This document shows positions 27,361 to 36,280 of a stretch of DNA of 63,030 bases, piece after piece; position 1 is the first letter of the stretch; every line of letters begins with the position of its first letter. The notes beneath the pieces are model-generated. The model saw nothing but the letters and a program-made list of their open reading frames with translations, searched no databases and was not told the origin of the DNA. This DNA comes from Archaeoglobales archaeon (lineage in GTDB: Archaea > Halobacteriota > Archaeoglobi > Archaeoglobales > Archaeoglobaceae): contig JARQZL010000101.1 of the NCBI GenBank assembly GCA_029984855.1, positions 1 through 63,030 of the forward strand, read 5' to 3'. The position numbers and the translations under genes are program-made.

Positions 27361-27371
27361 GTTTTAAATTG
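27361..27371 (+). promoter_or_regulatory. TATA-like box for the radical SAM gene
   Basis: GTTTTAAATTG is centred about 25 nt upstream of the ATG at 27391. It directly abuts the truncated 5' end of the minus-strand surface protein. Confidence 0.45.
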
Positions 27372-27390
27372 TCTGTAAAGATATACTCAG

Positions 27391-28410
27391 ATGCCAATGA
27401 AAGGACTCGAGAGATACGACAGAATAAACAAAGGAGAGGCTGTGGCAAAATTCCAGATAGCAAGGCGTATGGAAGTTGAGAAAACAGATAGTTTTGAGGA
27501 GATGCTTGAACTCCATAGAGAGCTCAAAGGAAAGTTTAGAAGATTGCTTGCTGAAAAGGACAGCGCTGACTTTCTGGATACTGCACTCCCTGAATACTCC
27601 TACCTCCACATCAAGATCGATATACTTAAAGAAATGCTGAAGGAGTGCTGCTTCTGCGAGAGACGTTGTGGAGTGAACAGATACAAGAAAAAGGGATTCT
27701 GCAAAACTGGAGTAAAAAGCTACTATTCGTCGGAGTTTCTCCACATGGGGGAAGAGCCAGAGCTCATACCATCGCACACTATTTTCTTCAACCGCTGTAC
27801 CTTCGCATGTGTCTTCTGCCAGAACTACGACATAGTTTACGATGAGGACTATGAAGTCGTACCAGAGAATCTTGCAAAAGCGATAGATATACGGTTCGTG
27901 CAGGGAAGCAGGAACGTGAACTTTGTTGGAGGAAATCCTGACCAGCACGCCCACACAATTCTTGAAATCCTGAGTCATGTGGAGTTAAATGTGCCAGTTG
28001 TGTGGAATTCCAATATGTACCACAGCAGCGAGCTTGCCGAAATCGTAGAGGATGTCGTTGATGTATGGCTTGCTGATTTCAAGTACGGCAACGATGAGTG
28101 TGCGAAGAAGTACTCAAAGGTGAAGAACTACTGGAAGGTTGTAACGAGGAACTTTTTGAGAGCCAAGGACAATGGAGAACTGCTAATAAGACATCTCGTT
28201 ATGCCGAACCATCTGGAGTGCTGTACAGAGCCAGTCGTGAAATGGGTTGCTGAAGAGCTTGGCAGGGATGTTAGATTTAACCTGATGTTCCAGTACCACC
28301 CCACATTCAGGGCTTTTGAGTATCCTGAAATTGCAAGGAGGCTAACACAGGAGGAGATGAAGAAAGCCTTGGAGATAACCAGAAAGTACGGGCTGGTAAA
28401 TCTTGTGTGA
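27391..28410 (+). CDS. radical SAM protein, PflA-like (COG1313 type)
   Basis: A 339-residue radical SAM enzyme. The cluster motif is C136, C140, C143 (CTFACVFCQ), preceded by another cysteine set (CCFCERRC and GFC, residues 86-104) typical of the pyruvate formate-lyase-activating-enzyme-like COG1313 group. Conserved tracts: FVGGNPDQHAHTILEIL and WLADFKYGND. No glycyl radical partner is encoded nearby, so the substrate is unknown. ATG 27391 fits the TATA box; a second ATG lies two codons on. Confidence 0.85.
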   Translation: MPMKGLERYDRINKGEAVAKFQIARRMEVEKTDSFEEMLELHRELKGKFRRLLAEKDSADFLDTALPEYSYLHIKIDILKEMLKECCFCERRCGVNRYKKKGFCKTGVKSYYSSEFLHMGEEPELIPSHTIFFNRCTFACVFCQNYDIVYDEDYEVVPENLAKAIDIRFVQGSRNVNFVGGNPDQHAHTILEILSHVELNVPVVWNSNMYHSSELAEIVEDVVDVWLADFKYGNDECAKKYSKVKNYWKVVTRNFLRAKDNGELLIRHLVMPNHLECCTEPVVKWVAEELGRDVRFNLMFQYHPTFRAFEYPEIARRLTQEEMKKALEITRKYGLVNLV

Positions 28411-28459
28411 GAATTTGCTATAGTCTTGATTTATCCGGAAGAGGAGACCATGCAAAATA

Positions 28460-28691
28460 TTATGTACTCACCTTAACCCTGTTTGGTGATATCCCAATTA
28501 CAGAAACGAAGATATCCTTAGATGGATAAATTGCATCCTCATCTTCGAAATACAGTTCCAGTGCTTCTTTTAGATTGCTTAAAGCCCCCTCCAAGCTTTT
28601 GTCCTGGCTGGCAATATCCCTTCGGGGCACCAAGCAACGTATACTCCACTTTCATCATCCTTTTTTATATTACGGCTGTAAGCTTCATCAT
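28460..28691 (-). pseudogene. degenerate HicB-like antitoxin remnant
   Basis: On the minus strand, reading from 28691, the frames give MMKLTAVI followed by a stop, then KKDDESGVYVAWCPEG in a second frame, then IASQDKSLEGALSNLKEALE and LYFEDEDAIYPS in a third, ending VKVST. Joined, this is a HicB-type antitoxin (partial RNase H fold with the SLEEAL-like motif). At least two indels break it. No HicA toxin frame is visible on either side. It fills most of the 432-bp space between the flanking genes. Confidence 0.6.
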
Positions 28692-28842
28692 TACTTGTTT
28701 AGGTTCAAAGTTATTTAAGTTTGGTGTATTTGAACTCACTTTTGTTGAAGCATTGATTACGCAAATACGTTCCAGTGTCTGGTGAGCAGATTTGTATTTT
28801 AAAGTTATCCAAGCTGTAAATCTTAAATTTTAAACTATCAGC

Positions 28843-29247
28843 ATGGAAATAGCAAAATATTTAACAGATTTGCATCTCTGTAAGCACATGAAGAACATTG
28901 CAATTGTTGCATGCCGAAAGGTTAGAGAGCAAACACTCTGCCCCGGAGACACAAGATGCCTTGTCGCCTTTGCAAGAAGAGAGGGCGAATTCAGCAGATA
29001 CGATGATGATGCAAAGATTATTGGTATAGTTGATTGTGGAGAGTGCCCCGGTAGTACAGTGCTACTTCAGATTGCGGCAATGAATTCAACAGCTCTGGCG
29101 CTTGGAGAGAAGATAGATGCAATCCATATAGGAAAATGCATTGTGAGTTTCTGCCCATATAAAGAGGACATGATGAAAGCCATAAAGGAGAAGGTGAGCG
29201 TGGAAATTGTCGAGGGTACGCACCCCTATCCGCCAAATCTTCCATGA
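28843..29247 (+). CDS. CGGC domain-containing metal-binding protein
   Basis: A 134-residue protein of the CGGC-domain family (putative metal-binding, Cys/His-rich). Family tracts: NIAIVACRKVREQTLCPGD, then IVDCGECPGS where the name-giving CGGC appears as CGEC, and IHIGKCIVSFCPY. The first 15 residues (MEIAKYLTDLHLCKH) are not typical; an ATG at 28888 would start at the conserved MKNIAIVAC. The start is therefore uncertain. The biological role of the family is unknown; a redox or metal-sensing role is suggested by the cysteines. Confidence 0.75.
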   Translation: MEIAKYLTDLHLCKHMKNIAIVACRKVREQTLCPGDTRCLVAFARREGEFSRYDDDAKIIGIVDCGECPGSTVLLQIAAMNSTALALGEKIDAIHIGKCIVSFCPYKEDMMKAIKEKVSVEIVEGTHPYPPNLP

Positions 29248-29249
29248 AG

Positions 29250-29291
29250 TTTTCTTGTTTTTGTATTTTATATTATATTTTACTTTTACCT
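29250..29291 (+). terminator. T-rich transcription terminator
   Basis: Immediately after the CGGC gene stop the sense strand has several T-runs within about 40 nt (TTTTCTTGTTTTTG followed by further TTTTA blocks). This is the usual intrinsic terminator form in archaea. Confidence 0.5.
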
Positions 29292-29310
29292 GTTCAGCAT
29301 CAATGACTAA

Positions 29311-29320
29311 GGTATAAATA
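29311..29320 (+). promoter_or_regulatory. TATA-like box for the TPR protein gene
   Basis: GGTATAAATA lies about 37 nt upstream of the ATG at 29353, predicting a transcript start about 12 nt before the start codon. Confidence 0.45.
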
Positions 29321-29352
29321 TGGCCCAGTAAAGCTTTGACTGGTGTTGAAAA

Positions 29353-30933
29353 ATGGAGGATGAAAGCAAATGCATGCTCGGGGCAAAGAAGAGAGCAATA
29401 GCAAACGAGCTGATTATAAGAAATGCTGACAAGCTCGATGCTGATAGCTTACGCTCTATAAAAGATCCTGATGAGGCTTTGAGAAAGACTATCGAAGAAC
29501 TTGCTGGAGACAGGGCTTTTGATTTTCTGAGAGATTTTGCGTCCCTCGGTGAGGCAGATTACAAGCTTCTGAAAGAAGTCTTCTCGGAAAAATATTCACC
29601 CGACGTTATTGACAAACTCATACAGGCTGGAGTCCTGGAGAGAAGTGGAGAGGTAGTCAGGTTCTCTATAAAAGCCCTCAGAGATGAGCTTGATGGAAGC
29701 AGCAGTCTTGCCGCAAAATACTGGAAGAAAAGAATGGAGAAACTCGGCAGAAAAAGTGCTGATGTTTATATGTTCATTGAGTGCGCTATCAACGCCGGAA
29801 TGCTCGACGATGCCTACCAAGAGTTCATGGAGCAAAAACAACCATCCTCACGGCTAATTGAACTTGGAGAAAAACTCGTTGAAAAACTCAAAGGAGAAAA
29901 GAGGGGCTATGCTACAAGAAACCTCGCAAACCTCTGCTTTGATGCGGGCAGAAAAGAGGAGGCAGAAAAGTACTACCGTATGGCAATAGACGAATACATC
30001 AAGCTCTCAAAGAAAGATGAGTCGAAAATGGCCGATCTCGCCAAGCTGTTCAACAATCTTGGCAACCTGTATCAGTTCATGAGAAGAAACGAGGATGCCG
30101 AAGAGCACTATGACTGGGCAGTCAAGATTATGAGAGAACTTGGAATGAGGGAGGAACTTGCAGTCGTTCTTGACAATCTTGGCGTGCTCTGTATCAATCT
30201 GAACAAGCTGGAGAAGGCAAAACAGGCGCTGGAGGAGGCAATGATTATAAGGAAAGAGATGGCCAAAAGAGGAGAGGGGATACCTGAACTGGCAAAGACT
30301 CTCAACAATCTCGCAGTTCTGTACAGGCGGCTTAAAAAGTTTGATGACGTGGAGAAGTGCTGCAAAATGGTTATTGACCTACTGCGCAAGCTATCAGCAG
30401 AGAGTCAAGAGTTTGTTCCACACCTTGCTGCTGCTCTTAACAATCTTGCATCCCTCTACATCGAAGAGGAGAAGTACGAAGAGGCGGAAAAGCTTGTTGC
30501 TGAAGCTCTGAAGTATGAAGCCCTTATACCTCCGGATGTACGGCTGAAATGCTATATCAACGCTGCAAAAGTTCTTGAAAAGAGGGGAGATAATTCTGCA
30601 GGAGAGTACTACTTCCGCTCCGCATGTCTGGCCTTTAACCTGTTCAGAGACTATGGATACAGCTCTCCCAATTTCGTTATGCTATTCGACAAAGCTGAGA
30701 AGCTCTCAAACGGGGAGATGCAGGGAGATGCGACCATAATGAAAAATGTCATAATGAAGTTCTACTATAAAGTCGATACTGCTGTAATCCCCGAAGGTTT
30801 GCAATACTCCAGAAGGGGCGAAGCAATACTCAGAGCGGCAAAGGGTGAGATCTTCGAGCTGGACTTCAAAAGCGAAGAGGATAGAACTGCCTATCTCATA
30901 GCGAAGGACGTACTGGCAAAGGTCAGAAAATAA
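29353..30933 (+). CDS. tetratricopeptide repeat protein
   Basis: A 526-residue soluble protein. Residues 1-150 are helical and may include a winged-helix-like segment (KLIQAGVLERSGEVVRFS). From about 180 to 440 there are at least six TPR units, for example LANLCFDAGRKEEAEKYYRMA, LFNNLGNLYQFMRRNEDAEE and LNNLASLYIEEEKYEEAEKL. The C-terminal 80 residues are a separate domain. TPR arrays mediate protein-protein contacts, and no enzymatic motif is seen. It precedes the coiled-coil/SMC operon, but a TATA box at 30947 separates them. Confidence 0.8.
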   Translation: MEDESKCMLGAKKRAIANELIIRNADKLDADSLRSIKDPDEALRKTIEELAGDRAFDFLRDFASLGEADYKLLKEVFSEKYSPDVIDKLIQAGVLERSGEVVRFSIKALRDELDGSSSLAAKYWKKRMEKLGRKSADVYMFIECAINAGMLDDAYQEFMEQKQPSSRLIELGEKLVEKLKGEKRGYATRNLANLCFDAGRKEEAEKYYRMAIDEYIKLSKKDESKMADLAKLFNNLGNLYQFMRRNEDAEEHYDWAVKIMRELGMREELAVVLDNLGVLCINLNKLEKAKQALEEAMIIRKEMAKRGEGIPELAKTLNNLAVLYRRLKKFDDVEKCCKMVIDLLRKLSAESQEFVPHLAAALNNLASLYIEEEKYEEAEKLVAEALKYEALIPPDVRLKCYINAAKVLEKRGDNSAGEYYFRSACLAFNLFRDYGYSSPNFVMLFDKAEKLSNGEMQGDATIMKNVIMKFYYKVDTAVIPEGLQYSRRGEAILRAAKGEIFELDFKSEEDRTAYLIAKDVLAKVRK

Positions 30934-30946
30934 AGACGACTCGAAA

Positions 30947-30958
30947 GATATATTAATA
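30947..30958 (+). promoter_or_regulatory. TATA-like box for the coiled-coil/SMC operon
   Basis: GATATATTAATA, with GAAA just upstream, is centred about 27 nt before the ATG at 30980, implying leaderless transcription of the SMC operon. Confidence 0.5.
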
Positions 30959-30979
30959 CCTTTTTGCACTTTTTATATA

Positions 30980-31345
30980 ATGGCGGGAAGGGCTGCTGAT
31001 AGAGATATCTTACTTGAGAGACTGGAAAAGAAACTTGCCGAAAGGGAAAAAGAGCTTGAGAGGCTGAAAAAAATGGTGGTTGATGGTGATAAAATAGCAG
31101 AGATAAAGAGAGAAATCCTCCACGATCTGAGGGGCGAATTCAGGAAAGTTGCCGAGCTGGAGGCAAAAGTTGTTGAACTCTCAAAAACTGTTGAGAGTTT
31201 GATGTCAGAGATCCTGTATCTGAAGGCCGAACTCAGAAAAGACTATCCCATCGAGAGGATTGAAAGAGAGGACTTATCAGTCCAAGAAGAGCCAGAGGAG
31301 GGGGGCAAGGAGGCCAAGGAGGGCAACATCATCGTGTGCGATTAG
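30980..31345 (+). CDS. small coiled-coil protein upstream of SMC, unknown
   Basis: A 121-residue protein predicted to be almost entirely coiled coil: heptad-like LERLEKKLAEREKELERLKK near residues 12-31 and VAELEAKVVELSKTVESLMS in the middle. The acidic tail is rich in Glu and Lys (EEPEEGGKEAKEG) and ends IIVCD. It begins at a clear TATA box and ends 4 nt before the SMC ATG, so it is the first gene of the condensin operon. No family is recognised. An accessory or loading role for SMC is inference from position. Confidence 0.65.
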   Translation: MAGRAADRDILLERLEKKLAEREKELERLKKMVVDGDKIAEIKREILHDLRGEFRKVAELEAKVVELSKTVESLMSEILYLKAELRKDYPIERIEREDLSVQEEPEEGGKEAKEGNIIVCD

Positions 31346-31349
31346 TGTC

Positions 31350-34300
31350 ATGCACATTAAGAAAATTATCATAAGAAATTTCAAATCCTTCGGCAAGAAA
31401 GTTGAAATTCCATTTTACAGGGGATTTACGGTTATCAGCGGGCCAAACGGGAGCGGAAAATCGAACATAGTTGATTCCACTCTCTTCTGTCTTGGTCTGT
31501 CTTCGTCAAGCAAGGCTCTTCGTGCAGAGAGACTTACCGATTTTCTCCACTCCTCTAACGGCAAGCAGTGCGGCGAGGCAGAAGTTACGATTATATTTGA
31601 CAACAGCGACGCAAAGCTGCCATTTGAAGGTGATGTAAGTATAACCAGACGAATAAAACTTACAGAGAAGGGCTATTACGGCTACTATTATATCAACGGA
31701 AGATCTGCAAGTTTATCGGAGATTCAGCGTTTGCTTGCCAGCGCCGGTATTCACGGGGATGCCTACAACGTGGTAATGCAGGGAGATATAACAAGAATAA
31801 CAGAGACAACTCCAGTTCAGAGAAGAAAGATAATAGATGATGTAGCCGGCATTTCTGAATTCGATGAAAAAAAAGAGAGAGCAATAGAGGAACTTGAGAT
31901 TGTAAGAGAAGATATAGATAAAATAAGCGCAGTTCTCAACGAAGTTAGCCTAAGACTCCAGCAGCTCGATAAGGATAGAGAAGAGGCCCTCCGATACAGA
32001 GCTCTTCTTGAGGAGAAAAATCATTGCAACACGTTGATGGCAACACATCGCTACCGGAGCCTCCGGGCTAAGAAAAAGAGGCTCGAGAGAGAGATAGAAA
32101 CACTTGAAAAAGAAAAAGACAGACTTGCAGGTAGAATTGTTGAAATAAACGAGAACATCCAAACATTGAATGAGGAGGCAAGAGAGACCACTGCAAGGAT
32201 CTCAGAAATAAGCGGGCCTGCGTACGCAAAAATACAGGAGAAAGTCGTGGAGATAAATTCCGAGATAGAAGCCATAAAAAAGTCGGAAGAGCTTTATAAA
32301 AAGGAGATTGCGAGACTTCATGAGGAGAAAACCAGAATAGGAGTGTCAGTTTCAAAGCTGAAAGAGGAACTGGAATCATGTAATGAAGAGCTGGAAAGAC
32401 TTGCAGTCGAAAGAATAAGTCTGCAGGGTGTTGTTGATGAAACAGCAGCGGAACTTGAGTCAATCAAAGCGAGACTGGAAGAAGTTGATGCGAAATACAG
32501 GCAGATGAAGGATGAGCTGCTATCAAAGAAGGAAGAACTCGAAGCCCTGAAGGAGAGAAGAGCAGAACTTATACGGGAGAGAGACAGGCTGAGTGATTCG
32601 ATAAGAAGGGCAGATCTTGATATTACAGGACTCGAGAGGCTAAGAGAGAACGCAAAGAAGGCAATTGAAGAGATTAAAAACGCAATCGTGGAGAAGAAGA
32701 GCAAACTCGAATCCTTTGAGCTTGAAGCGGGAAAACAGATAAAACTGAGAAATGATGTGGATTCAGAGGTCTTTTCTCTAAGAAACGAGCTTTCAGCGGT
32801 TGAGGAGAGAATCAAGTCCAGAGAAGTTGAGCTTGCAAAAGTCAGGGCAGAACTCTCAGCCATGCAGTCCGGGTTCTCCAGGGCTGTGGAGCTTGTGCTG
32901 GAGGCAAAAGATAAAAAAGCCCTTCCCGGAGTTTACGGTACAGTTGCACAGCTCTGTCAGGTTGACGAAGCTTATACTCTGGCTCTTGAGATTGCAGCCG
33001 GAAATGCCCTGCAGTACATAGTTGTTGAGAATGAGGACGATGCTGTGAGGGCGATAAACTACTTAAAACAGATCAGGGGTGGAAGGGCAACTTTTCTTCC
33101 GCTAACCCGCATGAGAAAGAACTTTGATAAAATAAAGCTCGACAGCAAAATTCTCTCCGAGAATGGTGTTGTGGACTATGCAGTTAACCTACTGAGCTGT
33201 GATTCAAGATTTACTCCAGTCTTCAACTTTGTTTTCCGGGATACGCTTGTGGTTGATAGCATACAGACTGCAAGAAGACTGATGAACAGCAGAAGGATTG
33301 TAACACTTGAAGGTGACCTCGTTGAGAGAAGTGGGGCGATGAGTGGAGGGAGTACCACAGGGAAGCGTGGAGTCTTGCTTTCAAGAGAGCTCGTTGAGAA
33401 AGAAAGGATGCTGATGGAAGAGATTACAGTTCTCAACAGCAAAAAGGCCGACATCACCAGAAAGCTTAGGCTTGAGGAGAACAGAAGGAGGGGGCTGCAG
33501 AATTCAATTGATGAGATAAACAGGCAGATAAGCTCGGTGAAGATGGAGCTTTCAGCTCTTGAGGAAAGAGAGAATGAAGAAGAAGAAAGAATAGCTGAAA
33601 TAGATGCCAGAATTGCTGAAAGAGATGAAGAGCGCAGAAAAGCCTTTGAAAAAATGTCTTCAATTGATTCTGAGATTGAGAGCATTAGCCGGGAAATCTC
33701 CAAAATTGCGGACGAGATTGAGATGGCTGAGAGACATCTGAGGGGGAGCGAGATTCCGAAGCTCAGCAGAGAGCATGAAAAACTGAAAGAGGAGCTTTCC
33801 AGGCATAGGGAGGCATTGATGTCCGTTGAGAAGAGAATAGAAACGGCAGACTACAGAAGGGAGCAGACAGCAAGAGCAATAGATGAGAAAAACTGCGCAT
33901 TACAGAGAATTGATGAGGAAGTTAAAACACTGAACATCAGAATTGAAGAGGGAAGAGACAGGATAAATGAGCTCGAAAAAGAACTTGAGTCCTTAAGACT
34001 CGAAGAAGAGAAGGCCGGTAAGGAAGTAGAGGCTCTCAGGAAGAAAAGAGATAAGCTGCTTGAAGAGATAAGAATCTTCGAAAACGAAAAATCTGCATTC
34101 AAGCTTGAAATCATAACTCTTGAGGAGAAAATAAAGGCGAGAAAAGAGTCTCTTCTGGCCGTTGACGGCGAGCTTTCTGAAATAGATGCAGAAAATATTG
34201 TCGAAGGGGAGATACCTCCGATGGAGGAGGTTGTTGCGAGAGTCAGTAAAATAGACCAGGAGCTTGCCAGATTTGGTGAGGTAAATCTCAAGGCCATCCA

Positions 34301-34862
34301 AGAATACCAGGAAGTCAAGGAGAGGAGAGATGATCTCCTTGAAAGGAGACTCAAACTTGAAAAGGAGAGACAGGAAATACTGAACAGGATAGCAAAATAC
34401 GAACAGATGAAGAGAGATGCTTTTTATGAGGCCTTCAACGCAATAAACAGGAATTTCGCTGAGGTAATAGCCAAGCTAACAGATGGCGAGGGCGAACTGT
34501 ACCTTGATGGTGATGATCCGTTTAACAGTGGCCTTAACATCAGAGTCAGACCTTACGGAAAGTCCGTGCAGAAAATAGGATCCATGAGTGGAGGAGAGAA
34601 GAGTATCGTGGCCTTAGCCCTCATATTCGCCATTCAGATGTATAAACCAGCACCGTTCTATGCTCTTGATGAGATCGATATGTTTCTTGATGGAGTTAAC
34701 GTCAGCAGAGTGGCAAAGCTCATAAAAGAACGTTCAAAAGATGCACAGTTTATAGTAGTCTCCCTTCGAAAACCCATGCTCGAAAAAGCCGATGCCATCG
34801 TTGGAGTTACAATGGGGAAGGATAACTCATCAACGGTAACGGGTATAAAGGTGATGATTTGA
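31350..34862 (+). CDS. smc: chromosome segregation protein SMC
   Basis: A 1170-residue condensin ATPase. The N-terminal head starts MHIKKIIIRNFKSFGKK with Walker A GPNGSGKSN at 31-39. A long coiled coil is interrupted by the hinge (GVYGTVAQLCQVDEAY, later GGRATFLPLTRM). The C-terminal head has the signature MSGGEKSIVALAL and Walker B PFYALDEID. The frame is open to 31260, but those 30 codons overlap the preceding gene and are not SMC-like. The ScpA start overlaps its stop. Together with ScpA and ScpB it forms the DNA loop-organising complex. Confidence 0.96.
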   Translation: MHIKKIIIRNFKSFGKKVEIPFYRGFTVISGPNGSGKSNIVDSTLFCLGLSSSSKALRAERLTDFLHSSNGKQCGEAEVTIIFDNSDAKLPFEGDVSITRRIKLTEKGYYGYYYINGRSASLSEIQRLLASAGIHGDAYNVVMQGDITRITETTPVQRRKIIDDVAGISEFDEKKERAIEELEIVREDIDKISAVLNEVSLRLQQLDKDREEALRYRALLEEKNHCNTLMATHRYRSLRAKKKRLEREIETLEKEKDRLAGRIVEINENIQTLNEEARETTARISEISGPAYAKIQEKVVEINSEIEAIKKSEELYKKEIARLHEEKTRIGVSVSKLKEELESCNEELERLAVERISLQGVVDETAAELESIKARLEEVDAKYRQMKDELLSKKEELEALKERRAELIRERDRLSDSIRRADLDITGLERLRENAKKAIEEIKNAIVEKKSKLESFELEAGKQIKLRNDVDSEVFSLRNELSAVEERIKSREVELAKVRAELSAMQSGFSRAVELVLEAKDKKALPGVYGTVAQLCQVDEAYTLALEIAAGNALQYIVVENEDDAVRAINYLKQIRGGRATFLPLTRMRKNFDKIKLDSKILSENGVVDYAVNLLSCDSRFTPVFNFVFRDTLVVDSIQTARRLMNSRRIVTLEGDLVERSGAMSGGSTTGKRGVLLSRELVEKERMLMEEITVLNSKKADITRKLRLEENRRRGLQNSIDEINRQISSVKMELSALEERENEEEERIAEIDARIAERDEERRKAFEKMSSIDSEIESISREISKIADEIEMAERHLRGSEIPKLSREHEKLKEELSRHREALMSVEKRIETADYRREQTARAIDEKNCALQRIDEEVKTLNIRIEEGRDRINELEKELESLRLEEEKAGKEVEALRKKRDKLLEEIRIFENEKSAFKLEIITLEEKIKARKESLLAVDGELSEIDAENIVEGEIPPMEEVVARVSKIDQELARFGEVNLKAIQEYQEVKERRDDLLERRLKLEKERQEILNRIAKYEQMKRDAFYEAFNAINRNFAEVIAKLTDGEGELYLDGDDPFNSGLNIRVRPYGKSVQKIGSMSGGEKSIVALALIFAIQMYKPAPFYALDEIDMFLDGVNVSRVAKLIKERSKDAQFIVVSLRKPMLEKADAIVGVTMGKDNSSTVTGIKVMI

Positions 34863-35590
34863 AAGCACTGGAAGATCCGGTTGAAATACTTGTTGAAATG
34901 GTAAAGAGGGGTGAAACAGACCCCTGGAATATTGATGTTGTCGAGGTAGCTGACAAATTCCTTCAGGAACTTGAAAAAGCAAAGAAACTCGATCTAAGGA
35001 TCTCCGGAAGAGTCCTCCTTTACGCTGCAATCCTCTTGAGAATCAAGGCCGAAGCTCTCACAAATGAAGTTCTTAAAACGGATGAGGAGCTCGTTCCAGA
35101 TGAAGTGGATTTCGGAGAGTTTTTTTGTGCTGAAGATTCTGCAGGGATAGAGCATGTAGAAGAAGACAATAAGGTTGTCGAAGATGAGGTTATATCCTAC
35201 CTCCTAACACCTCACAGAAAGATAAGAAGATTCACAACGCTAAAGGATCTTATAGATGAGTTGAAGAGGGCTGAAGAAGTACACAGGAGAAAAAAGAGGA
35301 GAAAAAAGAGGGAGGAACGGAGTGAGGTAAAGGCAATTCTTGAAACACCGCATGAGGAAAACATAGAAGACACAATCGCCATTGTTGAAGAAGAACTTAA
35401 AAAACTCTTCAGCAGAGAACACGTACTTTACTTCTGGGAGGTTGTGAAGGGAAAGAACAGGGAAGACATTCTGTCGTACTACCTTTCCGTTCTGCATCTT
35501 GCATTCAGACAGAAGCTCGAAGTGGAACAGAAGAGAATATATGAGGACGATATTGAGATGAGGCTGGTAAGAAATGAAGGAGATAGTTGA
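34859..35590 (+). CDS. scpA: segregation and condensation protein A (kleisin)
   Basis: A 243-residue kleisin that bridges the SMC heads. The N-terminal domain has PVEILVEMVKRGETDPWNIDVVE, typical of ScpA, and LRISGRVLLYAAILLRIKAE. A charged linker (HRRKKRRKKREERSE) precedes the winged-helix C-terminus. The TTG start at 34859 overlaps the SMC stop by 4 nt and follows a GGTGATG site. The end overlaps scpB by 17 nt. Confidence 0.93.
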   Translation: MKALEDPVEILVEMVKRGETDPWNIDVVEVADKFLQELEKAKKLDLRISGRVLLYAAILLRIKAEALTNEVLKTDEELVPDEVDFGEFFCAEDSAGIEHVEEDNKVVEDEVISYLLTPHRKIRRFTTLKDLIDELKRAEEVHRRKKRRKKREERSEVKAILETPHEENIEDTIAIVEEELKKLFSREHVLYFWEVVKGKNREDILSYYLSVLHLAFRQKLEVEQKRIYEDDIEMRLVRNEGDS

Positions 35591-36125
35591 GGCAATACTT
35601 TTTACTTCTCCTGAACCACTTCCTGTCCGGAGGATAGCAAGGATGGCAGGTATGAGAGAAGAAGATGTGGAAAGAGTGCTGAAGGAGCTTTCTGAAGAAT
35701 ACATTTCAAGAAATTCAGCAATTGAAGTGATAGATATCGGGGGAAAATATCTCATGCGCGTGAGACCAGAATACCATGCATATGTCAGGCGGTTTGCAGA
35801 AAAGGATATGGATAAGGGAACATTAAGGACTCTTGCAGTCATAGCCATCTGGCAACCGATTATGCTCTCAAAACTCGCAAAAATTAGGGGAAACAAGTGT
35901 TACGAGCATGTGAGAAGACTTGAAGAGCTTGGCTTAATCAGGGCAGAGAAAAAGGGGAGAACAAAGTTGTTGAGAACAACAAAGAAATTTGCCGTGTATT
36001 TTGGCCTTAAAAGCAACAAGCCTGAAGAAGTCAGGGAATTTTTAAGAGAATCGGCAAAAGAGGATTCAACTCTTGGAAAGTATATAGAAGAGCATAGAGG
36101 TTTGCATGAGAGAAGCTGTGGTTAG
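35574..36125 (+). CDS. scpB: segregation and condensation protein B
   Basis: A 183-residue protein with two winged-helix domains (KEIVEAILFTSPEPLPVRRI at the start and TLAVIAIWQPIMLSKLAKIRG in the second), the usual ScpB build. It binds ScpA and regulates the SMC complex. It overlaps scpA by 17 nt and the small frameshifted frame downstream by 20 nt. Confidence 0.92.
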   Translation: MKEIVEAILFTSPEPLPVRRIARMAGMREEDVERVLKELSEEYISRNSAIEVIDIGGKYLMRVRPEYHAYVRRFAEKDMDKGTLRTLAVIAIWQPIMLSKLAKIRGNKCYEHVRRLEELGLIRAEKKGRTKLLRTTKKFAVYFGLKSNKPEEVREFLRESAKEDSTLGKYIEEHRGLHERSCG

Positions 36126-36271
36126 AGTTGCGGAAAAAGCTGGAAGGTTTCTGGATGTACCCGGGGTGATGGGAAAAAATTGTTGATAACTTCTTTTATG
36201 ATCATACAGTCAGAGGAGGGGGCTGTAAAAGAGTACTCATGCCGGAGAAGGCTGTTAAAGAGATAGATTAG
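36106..36271 (+). pseudogene. small frameshifted gene after scpB, unknown
   Basis: ATG 36106 lies inside the end of scpB and opens MREAVVRVAEKAGRFLDVPG and VMGKNC, then stops. One base out of frame, at the A6 run near 36174-36179, the sequence continues convincingly as IVDNFFYDHTVRGGGCKRVL and MPEKAVKEID to a stop at 36271. Repairing one base would give a protein of about 54 residues filling the gap to the next gene. The family is not recognised. Homopolymer location makes a base-calling error as likely as real decay. Confidence 0.45.
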
Positions 36272-36280
36272 GGGATTCCT

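Noticed and set aside
32318-32863. 181-codon Ser-rich minus-strand frame inside smc
   Set aside because: Shadow of coiled-coil coding DNA; the Ser/Phe-rich translation is typical of antisense Glu/Lys codons.
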